DNA of 10,239 nt from DAIOHQ01 sp036744635 (lineage in GTDB: Bacteria > Planctomycetota > Phycisphaerae > Tepidisphaerales > Tepidisphaeraceae). A model generated the notes under the pieces. It searched no databases. It was not told where the DNA came from and saw nothing but the letters and a program-made list of their open reading frames with translations. Location of the stretch: NCBI GenBank assembly GCA_036744635.1, contig DAIOHQ010000182.1, forward strand, positions 1 through 10,239, in the 5' to 3' direction. Made by a program: the position numbers and the translations under genes. Within the stretch, counting starts at the first letter, position 1, and each line of letters opens with the position of its first letter. This document shows, piece after piece, positions 4,682 to 10,239 of the stretch.

Positions 4682-5347
4682 ATGGCTCACGACATGATTC
4701 CTCCCGGACAGGCGGCGGCACTCGCCTGGATGGAAACCTTTGCCGCCGGGGTGGCGACAGCGCCGGCAACCTATCATTTGACGGTTCCGCGGGCGGCGGC
4801 GATTACTGCCGCGGTGGATGCCTTTGCCGCGGCCTACGTCCTGGCCCTCAGCCCGGCCAGCCGGACGGCGGTGACGGTGCTGGTCAAGGATGAGCTGCGG
4901 ATATCGGCCGAGGGGCTGTGCCGGCAGGTGGCGGGAGAGATCAAGATCGATGCCGCCATCGCCGATTCGGACAAGATCGCGATCGGGGTGAAACCGCCCA
5001 ATCGCACCCGCACTCCGATTCAGGTCCCGGAGACTTCGCCGCTGCTGAACATCGTCGCGGCCACGCCGGGCGTGCAGGAGCTGCGTTACCACGATGCCTC
5101 CGCCCCCACCCGCGCCGCCAAGCCGCGCGGGGCTGCCCAACTGCAACTGTTCTGCGCCGTGGGGGCGGCCCCCCTGGCCCACCCGCGGGCCGCCGATTTC
5201 CGCGGCGCCTTCACCCGCAACCCGGTGACGGTGAAGTTTGGCGCAGGCGATGCCGGCAAGGTGGCCACCTACTTCGCGCGATGGTCAACCGCCCGCGGCG
5301 CAACCGGACCCTGGTCCCTGCCGGTGAGCATGCACATCGCGGCGTGA
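4682..5347 (+). CDS. Conserved ~220-residue protein with C-terminal fibronectin/Ig-like part
   Basis: This 221-residue protein starts at ATG 4682, preceded by AGGAG with a 6-base gap; earlier in-frame starts lie in repeats. The N-terminal half (about 1-100) is helical and Ala-rich and begins MAHDMIPPGQAAALAWMETF. Residues ~80-115 contain IGVKPPNRTRTPIQVPETSP. The C-terminal half (about 115-221) looks like a beta-sandwich and ends YFARWSTARGATGPWSLPVS. I recognise the plan (IP..., helical region, PxRTPIPVP, ...RWxNxRGxxGPWS) from uncharacterised proteins in PVC and Bacteroidetes genomes, which often sit next to interspersed repeats as here. There is no signal peptide or membrane helix, so it is probably cytoplasmic. 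No function is known. It converges with the lipoprotein gene 67 bases downstream. Confidence 0.82.
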   Translation: MAHDMIPPGQAAALAWMETFAAGVATAPATYHLTVPRAAAITAAVDAFAAAYVLALSPASRTAVTVLVKDELRISAEGLCRQVAGEIKIDAAIADSDKIAIGVKPPNRTRTPIQVPETSPLLNIVAATPGVQELRYHDASAPTRAAKPRGAAQLQLFCAVGAAPLAHPRAADFRGAFTRNPVTVKFGAGDAGKVATYFARWSTARGATGPWSLPVSMHIAA

Positions 5348-5414
5348 ACCATCCGACCGCCGGCTTCGCGCGCCTCGGCAGGGTACAGTCCGAGCACCAA
5401 CGGTGGTTGCCCAC

Positions 5415-5744
5415 CTACTCCGTCTTGAAAGCAAGGTTGCTGTACCAGCCATTGGGGGATAGGCGATGAATACCATCAGGCGCCGTCACGATAATGAAGT
5501 TGGCGTAGACCTCGACTCGGCTGCCGGCAGGCGCATCCAGGAAAGCGTTCTCGCCCAACTCGCCCTGCCTGGGCGCAGGTTTCTCCCAGAGCCGGCAGGT
5601 CACCACTTTTCCAGATGTGATGACCTGAGCCTTCGTGCCCGCCTGCTGGTCCGCTCCGCCGCATCCGCCGAGCAGGGTGGTGCCCAGCACGACGATGGCC
5701 ACCGCCACTACCCGGGCCATTTGTGAGATGTTTGCAATCTGCAT
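5415..5744 (-). CDS. Small predicted lipoprotein
   Basis: This 109-residue protein starts at 5744, preceded by GGAAAGG with a 6-base gap; an ATG at 5759 (five residues longer) is possible. Residues 9-27 form a hydrophobic signal (MARVVAVAIVVLGTTLLGG), and the lipobox LGGC puts the modified Cys at residue 28. The mature part, ~80 residues, starts GGADQQAG and ends with VEVYANFIIVTAPDGIHRL and a short tail, suggesting a small beta-rich domain. Signal peptidase II would process it and it would be anchored in a membrane on the periplasmic side. Copy C of the stem-loop element lies just upstream, ending 52 bases before the start codon in the same orientation, and could be part of its transcript. 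The mature domain is not recognised. Confidence 0.75.
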   Translation of the reverse strand: MQIANISQMARVVAVAIVVLGTTLLGGCGGADQQAGTKAQVITSGKVVTCRLWEKPAPRQGELGENAFLDAPAGSRVEVYANFIIVTAPDGIHRLSPNGWYSNLAFKTE

Positions 5745-5796
5745 TTTGCACCTTTCCATTTGCAATCGTTCCGAAACCGCCTTTCAAGATATCCCG

Positions 5797-5926
5797 CTCC
5801 CCCACCCCCCAGGGGCCCCACGGGAGAAAGCCGCCCCCCTGTGTGCTCTGCATGGGATTATGCCTCATTCTTCGGCGGAATCAAAGGACTATCCGGCTTT
5901 CCCCCGTGCCCTGGGGGGTGGGGGAG
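5797..5926 (-). repeat. Long stem-loop element, copy C (possible structured RNA)
   Basis: The outer stem is 18 perfect bp (5797-5814 with 5909-5926). An inner stem of 15 positions (5819-5833 with 5894-5908) has one imperfect pair, 5825:5902, which is A.C on the + strand but U.G on the - strand. GCCC at 5815-5818, part of a GGGGCCCC, is bulged on one arm only. On the - strand the core reads AGTCCTTTGAT, then GCAGAGCACACAGGGGGG, matching copies A and B. The arms (CTCCCCCACCCCCCAGGG) are unlike those of A and B, and there is no T run after the stem, so this copy is not a terminator. The inner hairpin is weaker than in A and B. Confidence 0.8.
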
Positions 5927-6120
5927 CTACGTGCTTGATGTTTGAAGCGGCCGTCGGAAGCGGAGCATTGCGCGCCCGTCGGAGGGGGGATGGAAGTCGA
6001 ACGCGTTCGGCGTGGACGTTGTGATGCGCGCCCGGCCGCTGTATCTTCGGAGATGACCGCGTGCCACCGGTCCGACCGGAAGCTCGCTGGCGAGGGGCGG
6101 AGCCCAAACCGGAGACGACA

Positions 6121-6372
6121 ATGGAACGCGTCAAACCCGCCGCGCCAACTCTGGTCATTCGGCTGTGCAATGCCTGGGCGTGCCTCTGCTGCGGCTTCGC
6201 ATTCGGATTTGCCGCGTGCGCCTATCTGCAGGATCGCGGCCTTGCGGGATTTCCGATGTGGGTAGCCTGGAACGTGATCGTCGTTCCTGTGACGTTGCTG
6301 GCGATGGGGCTGCCGCGGGCGATTGTCGAAATCGCCCGACTGATCAGGCGATACCGGCAAGCGTCGGCATAA
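6121..6372 (+). CDS. Small two-helix membrane protein, unknown
   Basis: This 83-residue protein starts at ATG 6121, chosen because GGAG lies 6 bases upstream; the longer frame from GTG 6061 has no such site and begins with a low-quality Pro/Arg-rich stretch. Helix 1 covers about residues 15-36 (unusually Cys-rich: C16, C21, C23, C24, C33) and helix 2 about 47-64, followed by the basic tail RLIRRYRQASA. It lacks the zinc ribbon and the MRRKLF start, so it is not a member of the paralogue family. No relatives are recognised. A weak -10-like TATCTT at 6042-6047 could be its promoter. Confidence 0.55.
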   Translation: MERVKPAAPTLVIRLCNAWACLCCGFAFGFAACAYLQDRGLAGFPMWVAWNVIVVPVTLLAMGLPRAIVEIARLIRRYRQASA

Positions 6373-6577
6373 CGCCCCCGCGCCGCACTGCGGCATTCCA
6401 GCATAATCCCCGGCACGCCCATCCGCGCGCCCGCCGGAGGGGGGAAGGGAGGTGGAGAGGGTGGGTGCGGGAGGGTCCTGCGGACGGCAGCCGGCGGAAT
6501 GCAGGGGGGGCTTGGGCCCCTATGGCTTCCGCCTCTCCCTCCTGCGTTGGCGGGAAACGGCTTTGCCCCTGATCGCG

Positions 6578-6612
6578 TTGTTCCTGTCGTCGCCGTGCAG
6601 TAGCATGCCACC
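6578..6612 (+). promoter_or_regulatory. Possible promoter TTGTTC-17-TAGCAT, near-leaderless
   Basis: TTGTTC at 6578-6583 and TAGCAT at 6601-6606 are 17 bases apart, and ATG follows 6 bases later at 6613. There is no Shine-Dalgarno sequence, so the mRNA would start at or within a base or two of the start codon. This resembles the paralogue promoters but with a shorter gap. Confidence 0.45.
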
Positions 6613-6996
6613 ATGCCCAGCCTCCATCTGAGCGATGATGCGTTGATCGAGCGGGTGCGAAGGGCAAGGCGCTACCGGCGGCCGCTGGGCGCTATCTGCC
6701 TGCTGGTCGGCCTGCTCGGGATGGCGCTTCTGGCGTACTGGACCCATAACATGATGGCGCGCTGGCAGGAACTCTTCGACGAGCTTGCTCGATCCCCGTC
6801 GCCGACCACGCAGCAATTCGAGCGCGGCATGAATGAATCGCGCTTCCTCACCGGCTTTGGGCTTGGATGCACGGCGGCCGCGTTTTGGGCCGCCGCGAAC
6901 GTATGCGCCGTCGCCGGCGTGGTCTGCCTTGTGGCCCGCAACCGCAAGGATGATCTTCTGCTGAAATGCTGGGATGACCGCGCGGCGAACCGTTAG
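6613..6996 (+). CDS. Small two-helix membrane protein, unknown
   Basis: This 127-residue protein starts at ATG 6613. A 23-residue N-terminal part with a basic cluster (RVRRARRYRR) precedes helix 1 (about 24-44). A ~35-residue polar loop (WQELFDELARSPSPTTQQF) follows, then helix 2 (about 81-107) and a charged tail (RNRKDDLLLKCWDDRAANR). The basic cluster suggests that both ends are cytoplasmic. It has no zinc ribbon and no recognised family. The start is supported by the upstream -10-like box but not by a Shine-Dalgarno sequence. It stands between the small protein at 6121 and a - strand gene ending at 7119. Confidence 0.65.
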   Translation: MPSLHLSDDALIERVRRARRYRRPLGAICLLVGLLGMALLAYWTHNMMARWQELFDELARSPSPTTQQFERGMNESRFLTGFGLGCTAAAFWAAANVCAVAGVVCLVARNRKDDLLLKCWDDRAANR

Positions 6997-7118
6997 GCAA
7001 ACCGAGCGTGCCGGCGGCGTCGATAGCCCAGGCCACAACCGGCTCCGGTACATTTCCGGAACTCATTTCAGCAATCCACTCCGATCCTCGCAAGCATCCC
7101 AGTGCGACTGGTCAACCA

Positions 7119-7418
7119 TCACAGCAGCAGCGGCCCCAGGGCGACGGCGTACAGAATCAGGATCAGAGCGGCGATCAGTCGCGGCCAGCCTTTGCTCAGC
7201 ACGATCAGCAGCACGTTCAAGGCGACCCCGCAGGTCGCGACCGTTCCGAAATAAAATGCCGACTCGAGGTGCGACAAGCCCAGAATGTCTCCGTTGAGGT
7301 CGACGAACACGCACGCGATCAGGAACAAAACGAGCAGCCAGACATCGGCGATCCACAGCGGCCTGCGCCAACCCTCGGGTTTACGCGGCTCATACGCGAG
7401 AATCTTCTCCTGGGGCAT
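7119..7418 (-). CDS. Three-helix membrane protein downstream of a captured paralogue promoter
   Basis: This 99-residue protein starts at ATG 7418, chosen because AGGAGG lies 4 bases upstream. It begins MPQEKILAYEPRKPEGWRRP and has hydrophobic helices at about 22-39, 54-74 and 80-99; the C-terminus ends inside the third helix (ALGPLLL). It is not a zinc-ribbon paralogue. The upstream 7466-7522 segment is one of three copies of the 57-base linker that carries the paralogue -10 box, here followed by the paralogue start ATGCGGCGC and then unrelated sequence. The gene therefore probably uses a promoter inherited from a lost paralogue, with a ~50-base leader and a normal Shine-Dalgarno sequence. 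Function is unknown. Confidence 0.72.
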   Translation of the reverse strand: MPQEKILAYEPRKPEGWRRPLWIADVWLLVLFLIACVFVDLNGDILGLSHLESAFYFGTVATCGVALNVLLIVLSKGWPRLIAALILILYAVALGPLLL

Positions 7419-7465
7419 GGAACCTCCTGCCTCCCCAAGGGAAGGCGCAGGCGAAAGCGCCGCAT
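7319..7465 (-). CDS. Possible leaderless 48-codon ORF overlapping the 7418 start
   Basis: ATG at 7465 lies 8 bases after TATACT and starts MRRFRLRLPLGRQEVP, keeping the family's first three residues and then diverging. It runs 48 codons to TGA at 7319-7321 in a different frame from the 7119-7418 gene, whose start it overlaps. It is probably a by-product of the promoter capture, but if translated it could affect the downstream start. Confidence 0.2.
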   Translation of the reverse strand: MRRFRLRLPLGRQEVPCPRRRFSRMSRVNPRVGAGRCGSPMSGCSFCS

Positions 7466-7522
7466 TGCCGGAGAGTATACCCCAAGCCGCCAGGCGGGCG
7501 CCGGCGGAAGGGCGCGGGGAGC
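7466..7522 (-). promoter_or_regulatory. 57-base linker L3 with TATACT -10 box
   Basis: This linker runs from the stop of the 7523-8158 gene to an ATG at 7465. It starts GCTCCCCGCGCCCTTCCGCC, contains TATACT (7479 to 7474 on the - strand) and ends 8 bases later. By hand count it matches 53 of 57 bases of L1 (8851-8907) and 48 of 57 of L2 (8159-8215), all without gaps. It is the only copy not followed by an intact paralogue. Confidence 0.75.
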
Positions 7523-8158
7523 TCAGGAGGGCAAACCCGGCGCGGCCGCTGGCGGGGCCGGGGCGGGAACTTCGGTGCCGCATTCCGGGCAGCGCTTGGG
7601 GGTGGCGCGCAAGTCGTAGCCGCAGTTCTGGCAGAAGCCGGGGCGATTCCGCCTGCGTTCGATCCTCCGCCGCCGCAGCCAAAGTAGCGGGACAATCGTA
7701 AAAAACACTGCCACAAGCCAAATGGGCAAGGTTAGGGCGTCGACAGTTGCGACAGCGAAAGAATCGCTGAGGCTTCCGTTTGACACGCCCCAATGCGCTA
7801 CTCCAAAGGTCTTGCGTCCGGCGATGATTCCAGGCACGTCTTGTCGCCGTGGCTGAATGAACCTCCGCATCGCCGTGTCAAAGGAAAAATAGCTGAATCC
7901 TGGAGTTACCGGGGAGGCGGACAGCCATTGCATCTGCCGCGGAGTGGTGCCCTCCCACCGCTCGCGCGACACCTGAATCGCGCCCGGCCGCAGCACGATG
8001 CAGAGCATTGTATTGTGTGCGGTGGCCGCCCCTGGGGCGCTCGACCGCCTGTATACAAATACATCCTGAACGTCACAGCTTCTCAAATTTGCGCTGGCAG
8101 CGCCGATCAGCAGCATCAGCGAAACCGCCGCGAGAATATTGAAGAGCTTGTGCCGCAT
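7523..8158 (-). CDS. Two-helix membrane protein with C-terminal Cys4 zinc ribbon (paralogue 4)
   Basis: This 211-residue protein starts at ATG 8158 with MRHKLFNILAAVSL (His replaces Arg at position 3), 8 bases after TATACT. Helix 1 is about residues 5-24 and is followed by SANLRSC rather than the usual VRSFW. The outer segment (about 27-140) keeps faint family words (RWEGTTPRQ, KTFGVAHW) but is otherwise unlike its neighbours. Helix 2 (LPIWLVAVFFTIVPLLWL, about 144-161) precedes RRRRIERRRNR and a zinc ribbon with Cys176, 179, 190 and 193, then EVPAPAPPAAAPGLPS. The upstream paralogue's frameshifted frame overlaps its first 43 bases and its promoter, so translation from that mRNA could interfere with its own start. 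Confidence 0.87.
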   Translation of the reverse strand: MRHKLFNILAAVSLMLLIGAASANLRSCDVQDVFVYRRSSAPGAATAHNTMLCIVLRPGAIQVSRERWEGTTPRQMQWLSASPVTPGFSYFSFDTAMRRFIQPRRQDVPGIIAGRKTFGVAHWGVSNGSLSDSFAVATVDALTLPIWLVAVFFTIVPLLWLRRRRIERRRNRPGFCQNCGYDLRATPKRCPECGTEVPAPAPPAAAPGLPS

Positions 8159-8850
8159 GGCCGGGGAGTATACCCGAAGCCGCGAAGCGTATGCCGGCGG
8201 AATGGCGCGGGGAGCTCAGGAGGGCAAACCCGGCGCGGGGGCCGGCGGGGCGGGGCGGGAACGGCCGTGCCGCACTCCGGGCAACGGCTGGGGGTGGCCC
8301 GCAGGTCGTAGCCGCAGTGCTGGCAGAAGCCGATGCGATTGCGCTTGCGCTCGATTCTCCGCCGCCGCAGCCAGAGGGCCGGGAGGATGGCGAAGAGCAG
8401 GGCCAGGAACCACGCGGGGAGGATCAGGATGTAGGAAGTCAGTTGCGCGGTCTCCTCGGCGATGCCCATGCGTTGGTGGCGATACGCCTCCAGTGAAAAG
8501 CCCAAGGCGCGGGCAGTGTCACCCAGCCGACTGTGTTGCACGCCAAGATCGAATGCCCGCCCCGCCAGCCAGCGAAATCCATTGAGCATCCCGCTGGAGG
8601 AATATATTGCGCACAGCCGTTGCCATCCCTGCGCGGTAACGACCGTATCCCGGCCGGCGCTCAACAGGATCCGCCCGCGCGATGCCGCAGCCGCACAATG
8701 ACTAATATGGCCCCCGCCGCCCGGCGCAGCGGCGGCGCTTCCATAGGCAATGGAGTCGTAGGAAAAGAAGCTCCGCACCCCCACAACCACCACGACGACA
8801 AACAGCAGCAGCGAAACCGCTGACAGGAGATTGAAGAGCTTGCGCCGCAT
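8116..8850 (-). CDS. Two-helix zinc-ribbon membrane protein with frameshifted C-terminus (paralogue 5)
   Basis: This 244-residue protein starts at ATG 8850 (MRRKLFNLLSAVSL), 8 bases after TATACT. Helix 1 covers about residues 5-25, the outer segment about 27-140 with QGWQRLCAIYSSSGMLNGF, and helix 2 about 141-161 (LPAWFLALLFAILPALWL). The zinc ribbon has Cys176, 179, 190 and 193 and is intact. After CGTAVPAP the frame leaves the family tail: the - strand equivalent of GGGGCCGGGG in the gene at 8908 reads GGGGCGGGG here (around 8247-8255, + strand). Restoring one base gives PAPPAPAPGLPS and a stop at 8216, for 636 coding bases, equal to both neighbours. As it stands, 33 foreign residues follow, reading through the next gene's promoter and start. 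It could be a real recent mutation or a sequencing error in a G run. Confidence 0.82.
   Translation of the reverse strand: MRRKLFNLLSAVSLLLFVVVVVVGVRSFFSYDSIAYGSAAAAPGGGGHISHCAAAASRGRILLSAGRDTVVTAQGWQRLCAIYSSSGMLNGFRWLAGRAFDLGVQHSRLGDTARALGFSLEAYRHQRMGIAEETAQLTSYILILPAWFLALLFAILPALWLRRRRIERKRNRIGFCQHCGYDLRATPSRCPECGTAVPAPPRRPPRRVCPPELPAPFRRHTLRGFGYTPRPCGTSSSIFSRRFR
8159..8215 (-). promoter_or_regulatory. 57-base linker L2 with TATACT -10 box
   Basis: This is the segment between the ancestral stop of the 8116-8850 gene (8216-8218) and ATG at 8158. TATACT is at 8172 to 8167 on the - strand, with 8 bases to the start codon. Its length equals L1 and L3. It now lies within the frameshifted reading frame of the upstream gene. 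Confidence 0.7.
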
Positions 8851-8907
8851 TGCCGGACAGTATACCCGAAGCCGCCACGCGGGCGCGGGCGGAAGGGCGC
8901 GGGGAGC
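8851..8907 (-). promoter_or_regulatory. 57-base linker L1 with TATACT -10 box
   Basis: This segment separates the stop of the 8908-9543 gene from ATG at 8850. TATACT is at 8864 to 8859 on the - strand, 8 bases before the start. It contains GGCGGCTTCGGG directly before TATACT, as L2 and, with one difference, L3 do. No extended TG or -35 box is seen. Confidence 0.7.
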
Positions 8908-9543
8908 TCAGGAGGGCAAAGCCGGCGCGGGCGCCGGCGGGGCCGGGGCGGGAACGACCGTGCCGCACTCCGGGCAACGGCTCGGCGTCGCCCGCAGGTC
9001 GTAGCCGCAGTGGCGGCACAGGCCGAGGCGATGGCGCTTGCGCAGGATCATCCGCCGCCGCAGCCAGAATGATGGAAGAATGGTGAAGAGGAGCGAGGGG
9101 AACCACACAGGGAGAAGGATGCCTATTCGCTGGGAGAAGCCGCTCATCAATGCGGGAGGCTGGCCTCGGTGAAACGATGGGCAAATCCCAAAGCCAAACC
9201 GGCCGGCAGTCTCGCCAAGTTGGTTATCCGGAATTGCCATCTCGCTGGCTTTGAACATATGGTGCTGAAATCCGTCAATGACGACGTTTGAGCGATACCA
9301 CGCGGAGAGATGTTCCCATCCTTTCGACGTGGTGTCGGCGCTTCGAAGGCTATTCCATTCCACCCGTCCGCAAGAGAGATCGAGCGTCACTGTCAGAGTG
9401 TAGCCTCCGCCTCCGCTGGACTCACCGCTGTAAGTATACCAGAAACTGTCGCGCACCCGGAAACTCCGCACTCCCACAAACACCACGCCGAGCAACAGCC
9501 CCAGCGAAACCGCCGCGAGAATGGTGAAGAGCTTGCGCCGCAT
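8908..9543 (-). CDS. Two-helix membrane protein with C-terminal Cys4 zinc ribbon (paralogue 6)
   Basis: This 211-residue protein starts at ATG 9543 (MRRKLFTILAAVSL); a longer in-frame start at 9561 overlaps the -10 box and is rejected. Helix 1 covers about residues 5-25 and ends VGVRSF. The outer segment (about 27-140) holds a Gly-rich stretch (GESSGGGGYTL), KGWEHLSAWYRS and GFQHHMF, which resemble QGWQRLCAIYSS and NGFRW of the 8116-8850 protein, so these two are the closest pair in this array. Helix 2 (LLPVWFPSLLFTILPSFWL, about 141-161) is followed by RRRMILRKRHR and a zinc ribbon with Cys176, 179, 190 and 193. It is first in the - strand array and diverges from the gene at 9625. Function is unknown. 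Confidence 0.88.
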   Translation of the reverse strand: MRRKLFTILAAVSLGLLLGVVFVGVRSFRVRDSFWYTYSGESSGGGGYTLTVTLDLSCGRVEWNSLRSADTTSKGWEHLSAWYRSNVVIDGFQHHMFKASEMAIPDNQLGETAGRFGFGICPSFHRGQPPALMSGFSQRIGILLPVWFPSLLFTILPSFWLRRRMILRKRHRLGLCRHCGYDLRATPSRCPECGTVVPAPAPPAPAPALPS

Positions 9544-9560
9544 CGGCGGGGAGTATAGCA
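9544..9560 (-). promoter_or_regulatory. Extended -10 promoter (TGCTATACT), leaderless
   Basis: On the - strand TATACT occupies 9557 to 9552, preceded by TGC, giving the extended form TGnTATACT, and ATG follows 8 bases later at 9543. The stretch just upstream contains GCACTTGTGC, a short inverted repeat. This is the best match to an extended -10 consensus among the paralogues. Confidence 0.68.
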
Positions 9561-9624
9561 CAAGTGCGCCCCGGGCCGCGGCGTGGTAGGATGGCGGGGG
9601 GAGGGGTTAGCTTGTGGCGGAATC

Positions 9625-10239
9625 ATGAACAGCGCCCGTGCCCGCGGCATCCTCTTTGGCGTCCTGTGGCCGATCAGTGCTGCGCTGCTCTTGGCAACGG
9701 CGGGATTGTGGATCGGCAGCGGATGGCGGGAAGTTTCATGCGTTCATGTGGCCCGTCCGAGCGGGCCGCGCTTATCCGACCTCACGGGAGTTTGCTCAAC
9801 CCATCACGGACTGCTTTTTGCGCGGATGCGCCTGGCGTGGACGATAGATGGCTTGGTCACCTCGGATTACACGGGCCGCGGGTCATGGGAGTGGGCTGCC
9901 GCGAAGGGCATTCTATATATGAATGAACTAAAGCGATGGATGGGCCCACACCCGGCTTCCTGCGGTGGATTTCAATGGGGAACTAAGATTAATCCCTACA
10001 GCGCAAGTCCATTCGGTTTCACGGAAGTGCATTCCGCCGGCCTCATCATCCCCTACTACGCCCTGCTCCTGCTCTTCGCCCCGCTGCCGCTGCTGCGCGG
10101 GCGGCGGCTGTGGCGTAACCGCCGGCGCAAGCGCTGGGAGCGCGAGGGGCGCTGCCGAGATTGCGGCTATGACTTGCGGGCCAGCCGCCAGCGTTGTCCA
10201 GAATGCGGCCTGCCCATCGCCAATCCCCCCGCCCCCATC
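9625..10239 (+). CDS. Divergent two-helix zinc-ribbon membrane protein (3' end outside window)
   Basis: The frame from ATG 9625 stays open for 205 codons to the window edge. It starts MNSARARGILFGVLWPISAA, with helix 1 at about residues 8-31. The outer segment (about 32-137) has HHGLLFARMRLAWTIDG and WEWAAAKGILYMNEL. Helix 2 (about 138-157, LIIPYYALLLLFAPLPLL) precedes RGRRLWRNRRRKRWEREGR and a zinc ribbon with Cys177, 180, 191 and 194, CRDCGYDLRASRQRCPECG. The plan equals the other paralogues, but the MRRKLF start and LRATP are replaced, so it is an older branch. It lacks the 8-base TATACT geometry; an extended -10-like TGGTAGGAT at 9584-9592 would give a leader of ~25 bases. It is divergent from the gene starting at 9543. 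Few residues are likely missing. Confidence 0.82.
   Translation, partial: MNSARARGILFGVLWPISAALLLATAGLWIGSGWREVSCVHVARPSGPRLSDLTGVCSTHHGLLFARMRLAWTIDGLVTSDYTGRGSWEWAAAKGILYMNELKRWMGPHPASCGGFQWGTKINPYSASPFGFTEVHSAGLIIPYYALLLLFAPLPLLRGRRLWRNRRRKRWEREGRCRDCGYDLRASRQRCPECGLPIANPPAPI

Noticed and set aside
2730..4697. Very long + strand open frame (655 codons)
   Set aside because: It runs antisense to the prepilin-like gene, then through the inverted repeat, the 21-bp array and the interspersed repeats, and has no ribosome binding site or family motif. GC-rich antisense and a period divisible by three explain the openness.
3772..4893. + strand open frame with an LRRRxFHLRKR-like heptad stretch
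   Set aside because: It starts inside the inverted repeat, reads the array in another frame, and continues out of frame into the 4682-5347 gene.
5402..5415. GGTGG-TTGC-CCACC hairpin between convergent genes
   Set aside because: The stem is only 5 bp with no T run and it touches the lipoprotein stop; too weak to call a terminator.
5760..5945. Small ORFs inside the stem-loop elements (e.g. peptides with SRPPVCSAW)
   Set aside because: They recur only because the element core recurs; they read the structure in the antisense direction and lack start signals. Automatic annotation may call them hypothetical proteins.

Overview
The window looks like GC-rich DNA from a planctomycete, probably of the Phycisphaerae type. 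The main evidence is repeated small membrane proteins ending in a Cys4 zinc ribbon (CxxCGYDLRATPxRCPECG), a type of protein found in large paralogous families in planctomycete genomes. A prepilin-like protein and a ~220-residue protein of a kind also seen in PVC and Bacteroidetes genomes fit this view. The assignment is by recognition only. No rRNA, tRNA, transposase, integrase or CRISPR array was seen.

Layout. Bases 1-2668 (+) hold the end of one zinc-ribbon paralogue and three complete ones. The second-to-third and third-to-fourth intergenic gaps each carry a long stem-loop element and a shared 101-base promoter-proximal block. Bases 2778-3515 (-) encode a prepilin-like protein. Bases 3516-4681 have no convincing gene. 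They hold a 31-bp perfect inverted repeat, a ~15-unit 21-bp tandem array, a perfect 18-bp palindrome and a mosaic of interspersed repeats. Next come a ~220-residue conserved protein (4682-5347, +), a small lipoprotein (5415-5744, -), a third stem-loop element (5797-5926, -) and two small membrane proteins (6121-6372 and 6613-6996, +). A three-helix membrane protein (7119-7418, -) lies downstream of three more zinc-ribbon paralogues (7523-9543, -). A divergent paralogue starts at 9625 (+) and runs off the window.

The paralogues share one plan: a cytoplasmic MRRKLF start, a first membrane helix, a ~110-residue and very divergent outer segment, a second helix, an Arg-rich stretch and the zinc ribbon. 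In five of the six complete genes the first zinc Cys is residue 176. Each gene has a TATACT-like -10 box exactly 8 bases before its start codon and no Shine-Dalgarno sequence, which predicts leaderless mRNAs. The other genes mostly have ordinary Shine-Dalgarno sequences. The function of the family is unknown.

The best candidate for something undescribed is the stem-loop family at 825-968 (+), 1728-1850 (+) and 5797-5926 (-). The stems differ greatly between copies but stay paired, the core is conserved, one arm always carries an extra GGGGCCCC, and the imperfect pairs are G.U on only one strand, the same relative to the core in the two copies that have them. This suggests a structured RNA. 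Other notable points are a one-base deletion that fuses the 8116-8850 paralogue into its neighbour's promoter, and a paralogue promoter that now drives an unrelated membrane protein.
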